Positions 35,791 through 44,610 of a stretch of 64,000 bases of DNA are shown one piece after another; within the stretch, counting starts at the first letter, position 1, and each line of letters opens with the position of its first letter. The notes beneath the pieces are model-generated. The model saw only the letters and a list, made by a program, of their open reading frames with translations. It did no database searches and was not told the origin of the DNA. A program made the translations under genes and the position numbers. This stretch comes from Actinoallomurus spadix (lineage in GTDB: Bacteria > Actinomycetota > Actinomycetes > Streptosporangiales > Streptosporangiaceae). The DNA is taken from the NCBI RefSeq assembly GCF_024055725.1, contig NZ_JAMXMX010000027.1, forward strand, positions 1-64,000, given 5' to 3'.

Positions 35791-36980
35791 CGCCCGCCTC
35801 CCGCCGGGATGCGGGCGTGCACGGTGAAGCCGCCGTCCGGGCGGACACCGGCCCGCAGCTCGCCTCCGACCACACTGACCCGCTCCCGCAGCCCGGTCAG
35901 CCCGCGTCCGTCGGCCGAGCGCGGCGCGGCGCCGCCGGAGCCATGGGAGCCATCCGTGCTCACCTCGATGTCGACCTCGGCGGCGTCGTGGCGGACCCGG
36001 ACGACCGTACGGCGGCCGGGCGCGTGCTTGAGGGCGTTGGTCAGCGACTCCTGTACGACCCGGTACGCCGCGAGCTCGGCGCCGCGGGTCATCGGCCCCT
36101 GCTCGCCCACCTCGCTCAGCTCGATCGGCTGTCCCGTCGAGCGGGTCTCCTCCACCAGGTCCCGCAGGGCCCCGACCGCCGGCTCGCGCTCCGGCTCGTC
36201 GTCCACCGGGTCGAGCACGCCGAGGAAGTAGCGCAGCTCGGCCAGCGTACGGCGGCCGGTCTCACCGATCTCGGTCAGCCCGCTCACCACCTGCTTGGGC
36301 GAGTCGGTGGCGAGGAACGTGGTGGCGTCCGCCCGGATCACCATGTTCGTCACATGGTGGGTCACCACGTCGTGCAGTTCCCGGGCGATGCGCGCACGCT
36401 CCTCCCTGATCGCCGCGCCGGCGGCCTGCCGCCGGTGTTCGGCCTCCTGCCGGGTACGCGCCCGCATCCAGGCGCCCAGCGACCAGCTGCCGGCATAGAC
36501 GATCAGAAAGAACGCGACGAAGTCGGCCGGGCGTTCGGGCGAGCCCTGGGCCACCACCACGACCACGAGGACGACGTACCCGGCGATCCCGGCGACGGCC
36601 GGCACCCGGCGAAAGCGGTCCTGGTATGCCCCGACGCTGTACAGCGCGACGATCAGGCCCTCGCTGGCGAACGTGGGCGGATAGCCGAGGATCTCGTGGA
36701 CCGCGAACGCGGCGGCGATGACCGTCAGACACGTACCCGGCCGGATGCGGCGCCCGGCCAGGGGAACGCACTGGGCGAACAGCAGCACCAGGGCGAGTCC
36801 GTCAACGGGGCGGCGGACGTTCTCCGCCATGATCATGCCCTCGTGCGCCACGCCGGGGGTGAACGCCAGGGCCGCGAAGAGCGCTGCCAGCGCACCGTCA
36901 CGCACGGCCAGCCCGCGCGCCCGCCACCATCTCCCGATCGGCAGGACCCGATCCGGCATCGCCAGCATCTTCCCGAACAC
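35787..36980 (-). CDS. NarL-type sensor histidine kinase
   Basis: 397 residues from GTG 36980; ATGs at 36968 and 36959 are alternatives and I cannot decide between them. The N-terminal half has about five to six membrane helices (LAVRDGALAALFAALAFTPG, LALVLLFAQCVPLAG, GYVVLVVVVVAQG, FVAFFLIVYAGSWSLGAWM). The His motif is ARELHDVVTHHVTNMV, and the ATP domain has VVQESLTNALKHAPG and the terminal GRGLTGLRERV box. It pairs with the coupled response regulator. The DUF7134-like N-terminal region is typical of actinobacterial kinases of this group; ligand unknown. Confidence 0.92.
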   Translation of the reverse strand: MFGKMLAMPDRVLPIGRWWRARGLAVRDGALAALFAALAFTPGVAHEGMIMAENVRRPVDGLALVLLFAQCVPLAGRRIRPGTCLTVIAAAFAVHEILGYPPTFASEGLIVALYSVGAYQDRFRRVPAVAGIAGYVVLVVVVVAQGSPERPADFVAFFLIVYAGSWSLGAWMRARTRQEAEHRRQAAGAAIREERARIARELHDVVTHHVTNMVIRADATTFLATDSPKQVVSGLTEIGETGRRTLAELRYFLGVLDPVDDEPEREPAVGALRDLVEETRSTGQPIELSEVGEQGPMTRGAELAAYRVVQESLTNALKHAPGRRTVVRVRHDAAEVDIEVSTDGSHGSGGAAPRSADGRGLTGLRERVSVVGGELRAGVRPDGGFTVHARIPAGGGR

Positions 36981-37091
36981 GCAGAAAGCCTAACGGCCCG
37001 CGCTGGGCGATTTCCGCGAGTTTCTGACTGTTGACGGCCCCCGGGTCAGGGGTGTAGGCGCTGGACGAGAAAAGGTCGCGTACGGGGGTGA

Positions 37092-37329
37092 GTACGCTGG
37101 GTCCGCGGCGTACGCCGAGATGTCCTCGACCGGATTCTGTTCGTCGACGCCGCGCATCTGCGAGAGGTGCGCGCCAAGTACGCGGATCATTTCAGCTACG
37201 CCGGCCGCACCGCGCTCAAGGACCAGGCCAGTCCGTTGAGAGCGTTACCCGACTCTGACGACGCCGACATGAAGGTCGTCCGATAAGACCGGCTCAGTGG
37301 TTTGATGCACGAATACTCCCAGGTCACAG
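37092..37329 (+). pseudogene. Remnant of an integrase-core (IS481/IS3-like) transposase C-terminus
   Basis: In one frame the DNA reads VRWVRGVRRDVLDRILFVD, then HLREVRAKYADHFSYAGRT, then PLRALPDSDDADMKVVR, a stop (TAA at 37284), and DRLSGLMHEYSQV. This matches the C-terminal part of rve-type transposases (typically RWIRTVR...DRILI...HL..VLAEY..HYN..RPH...) and their usual closing VxRRDRLGGL-HEY. An internal stop, loss of the catalytic part and drift of the NxxRPH motif show decay. No terminal inverted repeats are obvious. Confidence 0.65.
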
Positions 37330-37407
37330 AGGATCGCCGAGTTTCAGGCGCCGGCAGCTTGCTGCGCTCCTCTCTGTCAGACAAGATTGTCTTTCTAGAA
37401 GGAAGGC

Positions 37408-39435
37408 ATGAGTTTGAGGTCTCTGGACGCGTCCGATCCTCGGCAGGTCGGGCCCTATCGGATGTTCGCCGAGCTCGGCCGGGGCGGGATGGGCCGGGTG
37501 CTGTTGGGCAGCGGCCTGGACGGACGGCTCGTCGCGGTCAAGCTCGTGGACGAGCAGTACGTCGACGACGACGGATTCCGCGCCCGGTTCCGGCGAGAGG
37601 TCCGGGCGTCGCGGCAGGTCGCCGGGGCCTACACGGCGGCGGTGATCGACGCCGATCCCGAGGCGCCGACTCCCTGGCTGGCCTCGGTGTACGTACCCGG
37701 TCCCGCGTTGCATACCGCCGTCGCGCGAACGGGGGTGCTGGATGCCGAGGCGGCGCTGCGGCTCGCTGCAGGGCTGGCCGCCGCGCTGATGGAGGTACAT
37801 CACGCGGGCTTGGTGCATCGCGACCTCAAGCCCTCGAATGTGCTCCTCACCCACGACGGTCTGCGCGTCATCGACTTCGGCATCGCCCGGGCCGCCGAGG
37901 GCAACGGCACCCGGGTCACCCGGACCGGGGTGCTCATCGGCACCGCCGGCTACATGTCACCCGAGCAGGCGCGTGGCGAGTCACTCGGCTCGGCCAGCGA
38001 TGTGTTCTCGCTCGGCTCGGTGCTGGTGTACGCCTGCACCGGGCACGGCCCGTTCGAAGCCGACAGCACGCCGCGGATTCTGCACAACGTGCTCACCGCC
38101 GAACCCGAGCTCGGCGGGCTGCCGGAGCGGGTCAGGGAGCTGGCGGTGGCGTGCCTGGCCAAGGATCCGGCTGGTCGGCCGACACCCGAGCAGCTGCTGG
38201 GCCGGATCGGCGGGGTGGCGCCGGCGGCCCGCCCATGGCCGTCGGCGGTGCATGCCCTGATCGCCGCCCAGCAGGGCGAGGTCGACCGGCTGCTGCCCGA
38301 CGGGCCGCCTGCCGGCCCGCCGATCCCCCCGGCCCACACCACGGTGGACCAGGCGCCGCCCGCCGGGTTCAGCCGCCGGCGCTTCCTGGCGGCGGGCGGG
38401 GCGGCCCTCGGCATCGCGACGGCCGCGGGCGGCGTCGTCTGGGCCTCGTCGGGTGGCAGCGGTTCCAAGAAGCGGAAGACCGGCACCGGAAAGTCGGCCA
38501 CGGGCGCGACACGGCGGCCGGTGGCCACGCTGAGCAGCGACGTCCCGCTCGACGACCTGCGCTACAGCCCGGACGACAGCCTGCTCGTGGCGATCGGCGG
38601 CGACGGCGCGGTACGAATGTTCGACGTCGCCGCGCGGCAGCCCTCCGGAGACCCGATCAAGGGCGGCACCGGTGACAAGGCGAAGATCTTCGCCGTCGCC
38701 TTCGACGAGGTCGGCGACACGCTGGCTACCGCCGGCGACGGCGTCAAGCTCTGGGACGTCAAGACCCGCCGGCAGGTCGGTGCCCTGACGGTCCCGCTCA
38801 TGGCGAGCGTGGACGCCCCGGGCCCGGCGCACGACGTCGGCTACAGCCCCGACGGCCGGCTGTTGGGGGGCGCCGGCATGGACCTGATCCAGATCTGGGA
38901 CGCCCGAACTCACGCGTCGGTCGGCAGGGTCGACTACGGCGATGCCAACCTCATGTCCAAGGTGTGCTTCACCGGTGATGGCAAGCTCCTGGCCATCCCG
39001 GACCAGACCGCTGTGAAGATCTACGACGTCGCCTCTGGCCGGCAGTCCGGGCAGTCACTGCTCGGCCACACCGCACACATCATCGCCGCGCTGGTCAGCC
39101 CGGACGGCCGTACCCTCGCGACGGCGGCCTACGACTCCACCGTCCGGCTCTGGGACGTGCCGACCGGCCGCGCGGTCGGCCGGCCGATCACCGTCGGCTC
39201 GACGACCATGGTCGAGTTCCTCGCCTTCAGCCCGGACGGGCACACTCTGGCCGGCGGCACCAGCAACGGCGACGCGTACCTCTGGAACGTGACCACGCAA
39301 CGCCCGGTCGGCCGGCCGATCGCCCTCGGTGGCGAGGTCACCGGCGTGGCATTCGACGGCGAGGGACGCACCCTGGCCACCCTGAGCAAGCGGACGATCC
39401 AGTTCTGGGATCTCGCCGCCCTCGCCCGGGGCTGA
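37408..39435 (+). CDS. Membrane-anchored Ser/Thr protein kinase with seven WD40 repeats (first of a pair)
   Basis: 675 residues. The start at 37408 follows GAAGGAAGG. Kinase domain about 12-285: glycine loop ELGRGGMGRV, Lys in VAVKLVD, catalytic loop HRDLKPSN, DFGIA, and APE-like MSPEQAR; all required residues are present. A Pro-rich juxtamembrane stretch leads to SRRRFLAAGGAALGIATAA (about 321-345), a membrane segment with a twin-arginine-like start. Residues about 370-675 contain seven WD40 repeats (each ending LWD/IWD/FWD), enough for one closed propeller. If inserted through the Tat route, the propeller would lie outside and act as sensor. It is followed 5 bp later by a paralogous kinase. 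Confidence 0.93.
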   Translation: MSLRSLDASDPRQVGPYRMFAELGRGGMGRVLLGSGLDGRLVAVKLVDEQYVDDDGFRARFRREVRASRQVAGAYTAAVIDADPEAPTPWLASVYVPGPALHTAVARTGVLDAEAALRLAAGLAAALMEVHHAGLVHRDLKPSNVLLTHDGLRVIDFGIARAAEGNGTRVTRTGVLIGTAGYMSPEQARGESLGSASDVFSLGSVLVYACTGHGPFEADSTPRILHNVLTAEPELGGLPERVRELAVACLAKDPAGRPTPEQLLGRIGGVAPAARPWPSAVHALIAAQQGEVDRLLPDGPPAGPPIPPAHTTVDQAPPAGFSRRRFLAAGGAALGIATAAGGVVWASSGGSGSKKRKTGTGKSATGATRRPVATLSSDVPLDDLRYSPDDSLLVAIGGDGAVRMFDVAARQPSGDPIKGGTGDKAKIFAVAFDEVGDTLATAGDGVKLWDVKTRRQVGALTVPLMASVDAPGPAHDVGYSPDGRLLGGAGMDLIQIWDARTHASVGRVDYGDANLMSKVCFTGDGKLLAIPDQTAVKIYDVASGRQSGQSLLGHTAHIIAALVSPDGRTLATAAYDSTVRLWDVPTGRAVGRPITVGSTTMVEFLAFSPDGHTLAGGTSNGDAYLWNVTTQRPVGRPIALGGEVTGVAFDGEGRTLATLSKRTIQFWDLAALARG

Positions 39436-39440
39436 TATCG

Positions 39441-41393
39441 ATGCGTCCCCTGTCCCTCACCGACCCGCCCTGGATCGGGCCGTACCGGACGCTGGCCGAA
39501 CTCGGCCGCGGCGGGATGGGCCGGGTCTTGCTCTGTTCGGGCCCGGACGGCCGGCTGGTCGCGGTGAAGCTCGTTCACGCGCGGCTCCTGAGCGCGCCCG
39601 GCTACCGGGACCGGTTCCGCGCCGAGGTGATGGCGACCAGGATCGTCTCCGGTGCCTACACGGCGCCGGTGATCGGCGCCGACCCGGACGCGCCGGTGCC
39701 CTGGCTCGCCTCGGTCTACGTCCCGGCGCCGTCGCTGCGTGAGGCCGTACGGGCCGCCGGGCCGCTGCCCGAGCCCGCCGCACGGCGGCTGGCGGCCGGG
39801 TTGGCCGCCGCGCTGCGTGACATCCATCGCGCAGGGCTGGTGCATCGCGACCTCACGCCGGGGAACGTGCTGCTGGCGGCCGATGGTCCGAAGGTCATCG
39901 ACTTCGGGATCGCATCGGCCGACGGCATGGCCGGCGACGCCACCGGCACGCCGGCCTTCATGTCGCCCGAGCAGGCCCACGGCGGGCCGCCGACGGCGGC
40001 GGGTGATGTCTTCGCGCTCGGGTCGGTGCTGGTGCTGGCCTGCACCGGCCGCGGCCCGTTCGACGGCCCGGGCGCCATGCAGACGCTCTACAACGTGGTC
40101 CATGCCGAGCCGGAGCTCGGCGGTGTGCCGGGCGCGCTCCGCCCGGTCGTGGCCGCCTGCCTGGCGAAGGCGCCCGGCGACCGGCCGTCGCCGGGCCGGC
40201 TGCTGGAGCTCCTCGGTCAGGTGGCGCCGGCCGCCCGGCCCTGGCCGCCCGCCGTCCATCAGCTGATCGATGACCGGCAAGCCGAGCTCGCCCGGCTGCT
40301 CGCAGGTACGCAGCCCACAGTGGTCGATCCCGTCCGGGTGCCACGGCGCGGCCGGTTGCTGGCCGTCGGCGCGGCGCTGACCGTCGCCCTGCTGCTCGGG
40401 CTCCTCATTTGGACGCCCTGGTCGGGTTCGGCCCGCAAGCGCGCGCCGCACCCGGCCACCCCCTCCGTTTCACCCTCGCCGCCCAACTGGACGCTACGCG
40501 GGCACACGTCCTGGGTCATGGCGGTGGCGTTCAGCCCCGACGGCAAGACGCTGGCCACCGCGGGCGACGACGCGACGGCCCGCCTGTGGGACGTGGCCAC
40601 ACACACCGAGCGCGGCACGCCGGACCGGCATCCCGACGGCGTGAACTCACTGGTGATCTCGCGGGACGGCACCGCGCTCTACACCGGCGGCGACGACGGG
40701 TACCTGCGCATCTTCCCCATGTCCGGGCACGGCAGGCCCAGCGGCGTGAACCTGGACGGAGGCGCGATCGAGGCGATGGCGCTCGCCCCCAGCGGGAACC
40801 TCCTGGCCCTGGAGCCGGACGGCTACATCCAGCTCTTCCCGCTCGCGGGCAAGGGCATGCCGACCCAGGCGGCCCGGGTGCAGTCCGGCAACGTCACCGC
40901 GCTGGCCTTCAGCCCGGACAGCCGGGTGCTGGCCATCGGCACCACTGGCAAAGAGGAAGACCTGGACACCCACAACACCAAGGGTGTGGTGGAGCTGTGG
41001 GACCTCACCGCGAAACGGCACGTTACACCGGACCTCACCGGCTACGACGGCTGGATCTCGAGCGTGGCGTTCAGTCCCGGCGGCCGCACGCTCGCCGCCG
41101 CCGGCGGTGATCGGGTACAGGTATGGGACCTGACCGGCCATCAGCCGGCCGGCGCGTCGATTCACTGCCGGGCGACCTGCCGGGCCGTCGCCTTCAGCCC
41201 GGACGGCAGGCTGCTCGCCTTCTCCGACGGCGCCGACGCCCGGCTGCTGACCGTGGCCGACCAGCGGCAGTCCGGACCCACCATCACCGGCCACACCGCC
41301 GGCATCACCAGCCTGGCCTTCAGCCCGGACGGCAAGCTGCTGGCCACCGGGTCCTACGACGACACTGCCCGGATCTGGCAGCTCCACCGCTGA
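39441..41393 (+). CDS. Membrane-anchored Ser/Thr protein kinase with seven WD40 repeats (second of the pair)
   Basis: 650 residues, paralogous to the upstream kinase and starting 5 bp after it. Kinase about 10-280: ELGRGGMGRV, VAVKLVH, catalytic loop HRDLTPGN (Thr in place of the usual Lys), DFGIAS, MSPEQAH. The membrane helix (about 304-328: RLLAVGAALTVALLLGLLIWTPW) is a standard one without a twin-arginine motif, unlike its neighbour. Residues about 350-650 hold seven WD40 repeats (HTSWVMAVAFSPDGKTLATAGDD...). Asp of HRD remains, so activity is possible but may be lowered. Probably co-transcribed; the pair could form a heterodimer. Confidence 0.92.
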   Translation: MRPLSLTDPPWIGPYRTLAELGRGGMGRVLLCSGPDGRLVAVKLVHARLLSAPGYRDRFRAEVMATRIVSGAYTAPVIGADPDAPVPWLASVYVPAPSLREAVRAAGPLPEPAARRLAAGLAAALRDIHRAGLVHRDLTPGNVLLAADGPKVIDFGIASADGMAGDATGTPAFMSPEQAHGGPPTAAGDVFALGSVLVLACTGRGPFDGPGAMQTLYNVVHAEPELGGVPGALRPVVAACLAKAPGDRPSPGRLLELLGQVAPAARPWPPAVHQLIDDRQAELARLLAGTQPTVVDPVRVPRRGRLLAVGAALTVALLLGLLIWTPWSGSARKRAPHPATPSVSPSPPNWTLRGHTSWVMAVAFSPDGKTLATAGDDATARLWDVATHTERGTPDRHPDGVNSLVISRDGTALYTGGDDGYLRIFPMSGHGRPSGVNLDGGAIEAMALAPSGNLLALEPDGYIQLFPLAGKGMPTQAARVQSGNVTALAFSPDSRVLAIGTTGKEEDLDTHNTKGVVELWDLTAKRHVTPDLTGYDGWISSVAFSPGGRTLAAAGGDRVQVWDLTGHQPAGASIHCRATCRAVAFSPDGRLLAFSDGADARLLTVADQRQSGPTITGHTAGITSLAFSPDGKLLATGSYDDTARIWQLHR

Positions 41394-41644
41394 CGCGCAG
41401 ACCTTCCAGGGCCGACTGGACGTGAGGACGGTCATCTCGCCCGACCTGCTATCCGACCGGCTCAGGCCCCCACACGCCGAGCAGGTTCGATGAGACGGAA
41501 CACCAAGCGGGCAGGACGGCCACGCAGAGCGCTCCGGCGCCCGAAGCCGCCATCACCAAGGCACCCGAACCTGGGTAGACGACGTTGCCGACCACATCCG
41601 GCATCCGAGCGACCATGGAGCGACCACCGTTGCCGAACCATTTC

Positions 41645-41686
41645 AAAACAGACACTGGGCGCTCCCGGAGTACCGAGAGCGCCCAG
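41645..41686 (-). terminator. Intrinsic terminator of tRNA-Lys copy 2
   Basis: Minus-strand hairpin CTGGGCGCTCTCGG / CCGGGAGCGCCCAG (41655-41686) followed by TGTCTGTTTTG. The base changes against copy 1 are compensatory in part (the stem is longer here), so the hairpin is maintained. Confidence 0.85.
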
Positions 41687-41697
41687 GTCGGGACGGG

Positions 41698-41770
41698 TGC
41701 GCCGCCAGGGACTTGAACCCCGAACCCGCGGATTAAGAGTCCGCTGCTCTGCCAATTGAGCTAGCGGCGC
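41698..41770 (-). tRNA. tRNA-Lys(CTT), copy 2
   Basis: Identical over all 73 nt to the tRNA at 24383-24455: same acceptor stem, CTT anticodon, A discriminator, no encoded CCA. The upstream region also matches (TAGAGT about 11-16 bp before the 5' end could be the -10 box). Confidence 0.97.
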
Positions 41771-41843
41771 TTGCGACGTCCGTAACTCTAGCAGCCCCCT
41801 TGCCCTAGTTGCGAATTGATTGACCCGCCCCCGTCGGCCCAGG

Positions 41844-42395
41844 TCAGCGGGGCTGGGGGCGGGCCCGCCAGAGGGTGATCGCGGCCGCTCGGGAGCCGAC
41901 CCGGAGCTTGGCGTAGATCCGGTTCACGTGGTTCTTGACCGTCTTCTCGCTGAGGAACAGCTCGCGTGCGATCTCGCCGTTGGAGCGGCCGCCGGCGATC
42001 AGGTCCATGACCTCCGCCTCGCGGGCGGACAGGTCGAGGTCGGCGCGGCCGGCGTCGCGGAAGATCTCGAGGAGCTCCCGTGGGGTGAACCGGTCGGGGG
42101 TGAGGTGGGCGCTCGCGCCCTCGCGGAGGGCCGCCGTCGCGGCGTTGGGCTCGGAGCAGACGACGAAGACGCGCGCCCTGCGGCTCAGAGAGGCCGCGTG
42201 AGCGGCGAACTCCGGGCCGAGGATCACGAGATCGGGTCGGAGGCGTTCCGCGGCCTCCAGGGCCTCTCCCGGCGCGGTGGGCTCACCGGGCTCGTTGACC
42301 ACATTGAGCTCGTCGCTGTCCTCCAGCACGGAGAGGAGGGCGGGGTCGCCGTCGACGACCATGACACGGAGCGGCAGCGGACCGTCGGAACTCAT
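41844..42395 (-). CDS. Orphan LuxR-type regulator with degenerate receiver domain
   Basis: 183 residues from ATG 42395, preceded by GGAGG. The first 110 residues follow the receiver fold ([56 protein letters not shown]), but the phospho-acceptor Asp after PDLVIL is Gly and the conserved Lys is Thr, so normal phosphorylation is impossible. The acidic pair is also only partial. The LuxR helix-turn-helix is normal ([43 protein letters not shown]). No kinase gene is adjacent. It may bind a ligand or work constitutively, as other pseudo-receiver regulators do. Confidence 0.88.
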   Translation of the reverse strand: MSSDGPLPLRVMVVDGDPALLSVLEDSDELNVVNEPGEPTAPGEALEAAERLRPDLVILGPEFAAHAASLSRRARVFVVCSEPNAATAALREGASAHLTPDRFTPRELLEIFRDAGRADLDLSAREAEVMDLIAGGRSNGEIARELFLSEKTVKNHVNRIYAKLRVGSRAAAITLWRARPQPR

Positions 42396-42470
42396 CCTGC
42401 CTCCGGGGGATTCGGTCACGGCGGGGGCGTGATCCGGGAGGGGTCGGGAGACGAAGGCCGTGGGACGCCG

Positions 42471-42510
42471 GAAAAGGCCGACGGCCCCGGCGCGTGCGCG
42501 CCGGGGCCGT
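42471..42510 (-). terminator. Intrinsic terminator of tRNA-His
   Basis: A perfect 14-bp stem with a 2-nt centre (ACGGCCCCGGCGCG / CGCGCCGGGGCCGT, 42481-42510). On the minus strand it is followed by CGGCC and TTTTC. It lies just past the tRNA-His 3' end and 76 bp upstream of the orphan regulator gene. Confidence 0.8.
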
Positions 42511-42518
42511 CTTCTTGG

Positions 42519-42592
42519 GGTGAGTGAGGGGACTTGAACCCCCGACACCCAGGACCACAACCTGGTGCTCTGCCAACTGAGCTACACCCACC
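42519..42592 (-). tRNA. tRNA-His(GTG)
   Basis: Acceptor GTGGGTG / CACTCAC with discriminator C; the extra G at position -1 (42592) that pairs with C73 is encoded, as expected for tRNA-His. D-arm AGCTCAGTTGGCAGAGC, anticodon loop with GTG, T-loop GTTCAAGTC. No encoded CCA. Confidence 0.97.
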
Positions 42593-42638
42593 ATGTCCGC
42601 ACGAGGCGGCGTGATGAAGTGTAGCGGCTTCCGGGACC

Positions 42639-43235
42639 TCATCGCTCACCGATATTCGTCGCGATGGCGCGGGCCGTCTCGGAGTCGGGTCCGGGCTGGG
42701 GGACGAACACGGCCTCGCGGTAGTAGCGGAGCTCGGTGATGCTCTCGGTGATGTCCGCGAGGGCGCGGTGGCCGCCCTTCTTCTCGGGGCTGGCGAAGTA
42801 CGCCCGGGGGTACCAGCGCCGGGCCAGCTCCTTGATCGACGACACGTCGATCATGCGGTAGTGCAGGTGGGCGTCCAGCGCGGGCATGTCACGGGCGAGG
42901 AAGGACCGGTCGGTCGCGATGGAGTTGCCGCACAAGGGGGCCTTCTTGACCCCGGGGACGTGGGAGCGGACGTACTCCAGGACGCGGTTCTCCGCCTCCG
43001 CCAGGGTGATGCCGCCGGGCAGCACGTCGAGCAGCCCGGAGGTCGTGTGCATGTCGCGCACGACCTTCGACATCTGCTCCACGGCCTCCTCGGGAGGCTT
43101 GATCACCAGGTCGATCCCCGCGTCGAGGATGTTGAGCTCACTGTCGGTCACCAGGGCGGCGATCTCGATCAGCGCATCGCGCCGCAGGTCGAGCCCGGTC
43201 ATTTCACAGTCGATCCAGACCAGCCGGTCGTTCAT
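42639..43235 (-). CDS. orn: Oligoribonuclease
   Basis: About 198 residues from ATG 43235 (GAAGG upstream; ATG 43247 is a possible alternative). A DEDDh 3'-5' exonuclease: first acidic motif [12 protein letters not shown], second [16 protein letters not shown], third [11 protein letters not shown] with the catalytic His. Highly similar in layout to the housekeeping Orn that degrades two- to five-nucleotide RNAs and pGpG, thereby supporting RNA turnover and c-di-GMP clearance. The tRNA-His gene lies 46 bp downstream in the same direction and may be processed from a common transcript. Confidence 0.97.
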   Translation of the reverse strand: MNDRLVWIDCEMTGLDLRRDALIEIAALVTDSELNILDAGIDLVIKPPEEAVEQMSKVVRDMHTTSGLLDVLPGGITLAEAENRVLEYVRSHVPGVKKAPLCGNSIATDRSFLARDMPALDAHLHYRMIDVSSIKELARRWYPRAYFASPEKKGGHRALADITESITELRYYREAVFVPQPGPDSETARAIATNIGER

Positions 43236-43255
43236 GACCTTCACCATAAGTCCTG

Positions 43256-44587
43256 TCAGGACACTTTGAGTGAGGTCAGGAGCAGATCGAGGTCGCCCTG
43301 GCGCTTGTGGCTGTCCGGAATCGAGACGTAGAACTCCGCCGGCGCCTGGCCGTTCCCGCGGTCGACGAGCACGAGCGCGGCCGTCTCCGTACGGAAGTTC
43401 CAGTGCTGCGACGCGGCCTGGGGGAAGGTCAGCCGGACCTTGAGGAGCCAGCCGTCGTGCCCGCCGACGGGGTGGGACTCGGAGGCCAGCTCCTGGCGGG
43501 TGTGGGCGGGGTAGGAGCCCGGCTCCAGGGCCGCGAACACGGTCCTGGCCTTGGTCTGCAGCGGGTCGGTGGAGATGTCGGTGCTGACGCCGCTGTAGGC
43601 GCTGGCGACGTACGGCTCGCCGTTCTGGAAATCGGCCATGACCTGGGCGGTCTCACCCTGGTCGAAGCCGAGCTTGCCGAGGCCGCCGGTCGCGGTGACG
43701 GCCTCGGTGCGCCACGCGCCGCCGAGCCGGGGGTAGGAGATGCCCGCCTGGGCGTCGGTGATGGTCGCGACGACCGGGGACCGGCCGGCCTTGTCGTCGC
43801 CGCCGCCGAAGATGTTCGTGGCGAGCAGGACGACGACGACCGTGATGATGATCACAGCGGCGGCACCGCCGCCGATCAGGAGGGGGAGCCGGCTTCGCCG
43901 GGTCCGCGGTCCGGGCTGGGTCCACGGCGGCGGGGCCGCCTGCCCCGGGCCCGCTCCCGGCCACCCTGGGGCGAATCCCGGGTTCGTTCCCTGCCATCCC
44001 GGGGCGGCCCCCGGGGCTGCTCCCTGCCATCCCGGGGCGGATCCCGGGCTCGCGCCCTGCCATCCCGGGGCGGATCCCGGGCTCGCGCCCTGCCACGCCG
44101 GAGCGGCTCCCGGGCCGGAGCCCGGCCACGCGGGCGCGGTTCCCGGTCCCGCCTCCGGCCACGCCGGGGCGGGAGCGCCCCAGGCCGGTGCCGCGGGACC
44201 GGCTCCGCCGGGGGCCTCCCATGCCTGCGTCTCGGGTCCGGCCGCGCCGGGACCTCCCCACGCCTGGGGCGCCGGCCCCGCCGGAGCGCCCTCTGCCTGC
44301 GCCTCAGATCCGGCCGGCGTCCCCTCGGCCCGCGCAGAAGGTCGGGCCGGGCTTCCCCCGGTCCGCGCCTCGGGCTCGGCCGGGCTTCCCTCGGCCTGCC
44401 CCTCGGGTCTGTCCGGGGTCTCCTCCGCCTGCGTCGCGGGCCCGGGCGGGTCCGGATTCCCCTCGGCCTGCCCCGCCTGGGGGTCTTCGCCCAGTGATCG
44501 GGTCGTCTGGGTCCACTGCCGGCCGTCCCACCAGCGCAGAAGGCCCGGATCGCCGTACGGATCGCGGTACCAGCCCGGAGGAGTCAT
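43256..44587 (-). CDS. DUF2510 membrane protein with Pro/Gly/Ala repeat region
   Basis: 443 residues. Residues 1-30 form a DUF2510 domain ([24 protein letters not shown]). Residues 35-250 are disordered and made of repeats: an upstream set around EGxPA-x-P and a downstream set of an 11-residue unit related to [11 protein letters not shown]. One membrane helix (about 258-283: [28 protein letters not shown]) puts the last 160 residues outside; this domain ([13 protein letters not shown]...[24 protein letters not shown]) resembles no family I can name. It starts upstream of orn with a gap of 20 bp and is probably co-transcribed with it. Start ATG 44587. Confidence 0.82.
   Translation of the reverse strand: MTPPGWYRDPYGDPGLLRWWDGRQWTQTTRSLGEDPQAGQAEGNPDPPGPATQAEETPDRPEGQAEGSPAEPEARTGGSPARPSARAEGTPAGSEAQAEGAPAGPAPQAWGGPGAAGPETQAWEAPGGAGPAAPAWGAPAPAWPEAGPGTAPAWPGSGPGAAPAWQGASPGSAPGWQGASPGSAPGWQGAAPGAAPGWQGTNPGFAPGWPGAGPGQAAPPPWTQPGPRTRRSRLPLLIGGGAAAVIIITVVVVLLATNIFGGGDDKAGRSPVVATITDAQAGISYPRLGGAWRTEAVTATGGLGKLGFDQGETAQVMADFQNGEPYVASAYSGVSTDISTDPLQTKARTVFAALEPGSYPAHTRQELASESHPVGGHDGWLLKVRLTFPQAASQHWNFRTETAALVLVDRGNGQAPAEFYVSIPDSHKRQGDLDLLLTSLKVS
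43958..44188. repeat. 33-bp tandem repeats coding an 11-residue unit
   Basis: The word CTGCCATCCCGGGGCGG recurs at 43991, 44024 and 44057, and degenerate copies at 43958, 44090, 44123 and 44156 keep the 33-bp period. On the coding strand each unit is of the type [11 protein letters not shown]. The three central units are nearly identical, which implies recent slippage or recombination. Confidence 0.85.
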
Positions 44588-44610
44588 GGGGTCAGGGTAA
44601 GTGGCCTATG

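Larger units (their letters stand above)
41601..41806. repeat. Direct repeat of the tRNA-Lys locus, copy 2
   Basis: Second copy of the block at 24285-24490, same orientation. It includes the conserved upstream words (GCATCCGAG, GGAGCGACCAC), the terminator, the identical tRNA and the 5' flank to CTCTAGCAG-CCC. The 200 bp before it (41394-41600) holds no gene that I can support. Confidence 0.85.

Noticed and set aside
36990-37190. Short minus-strand frame between the kinase gene 35787-36980 and the transposase remnant
   Set aside because: No ribosome site or motif, and the opposite strand explains the region as a transposase remnant.
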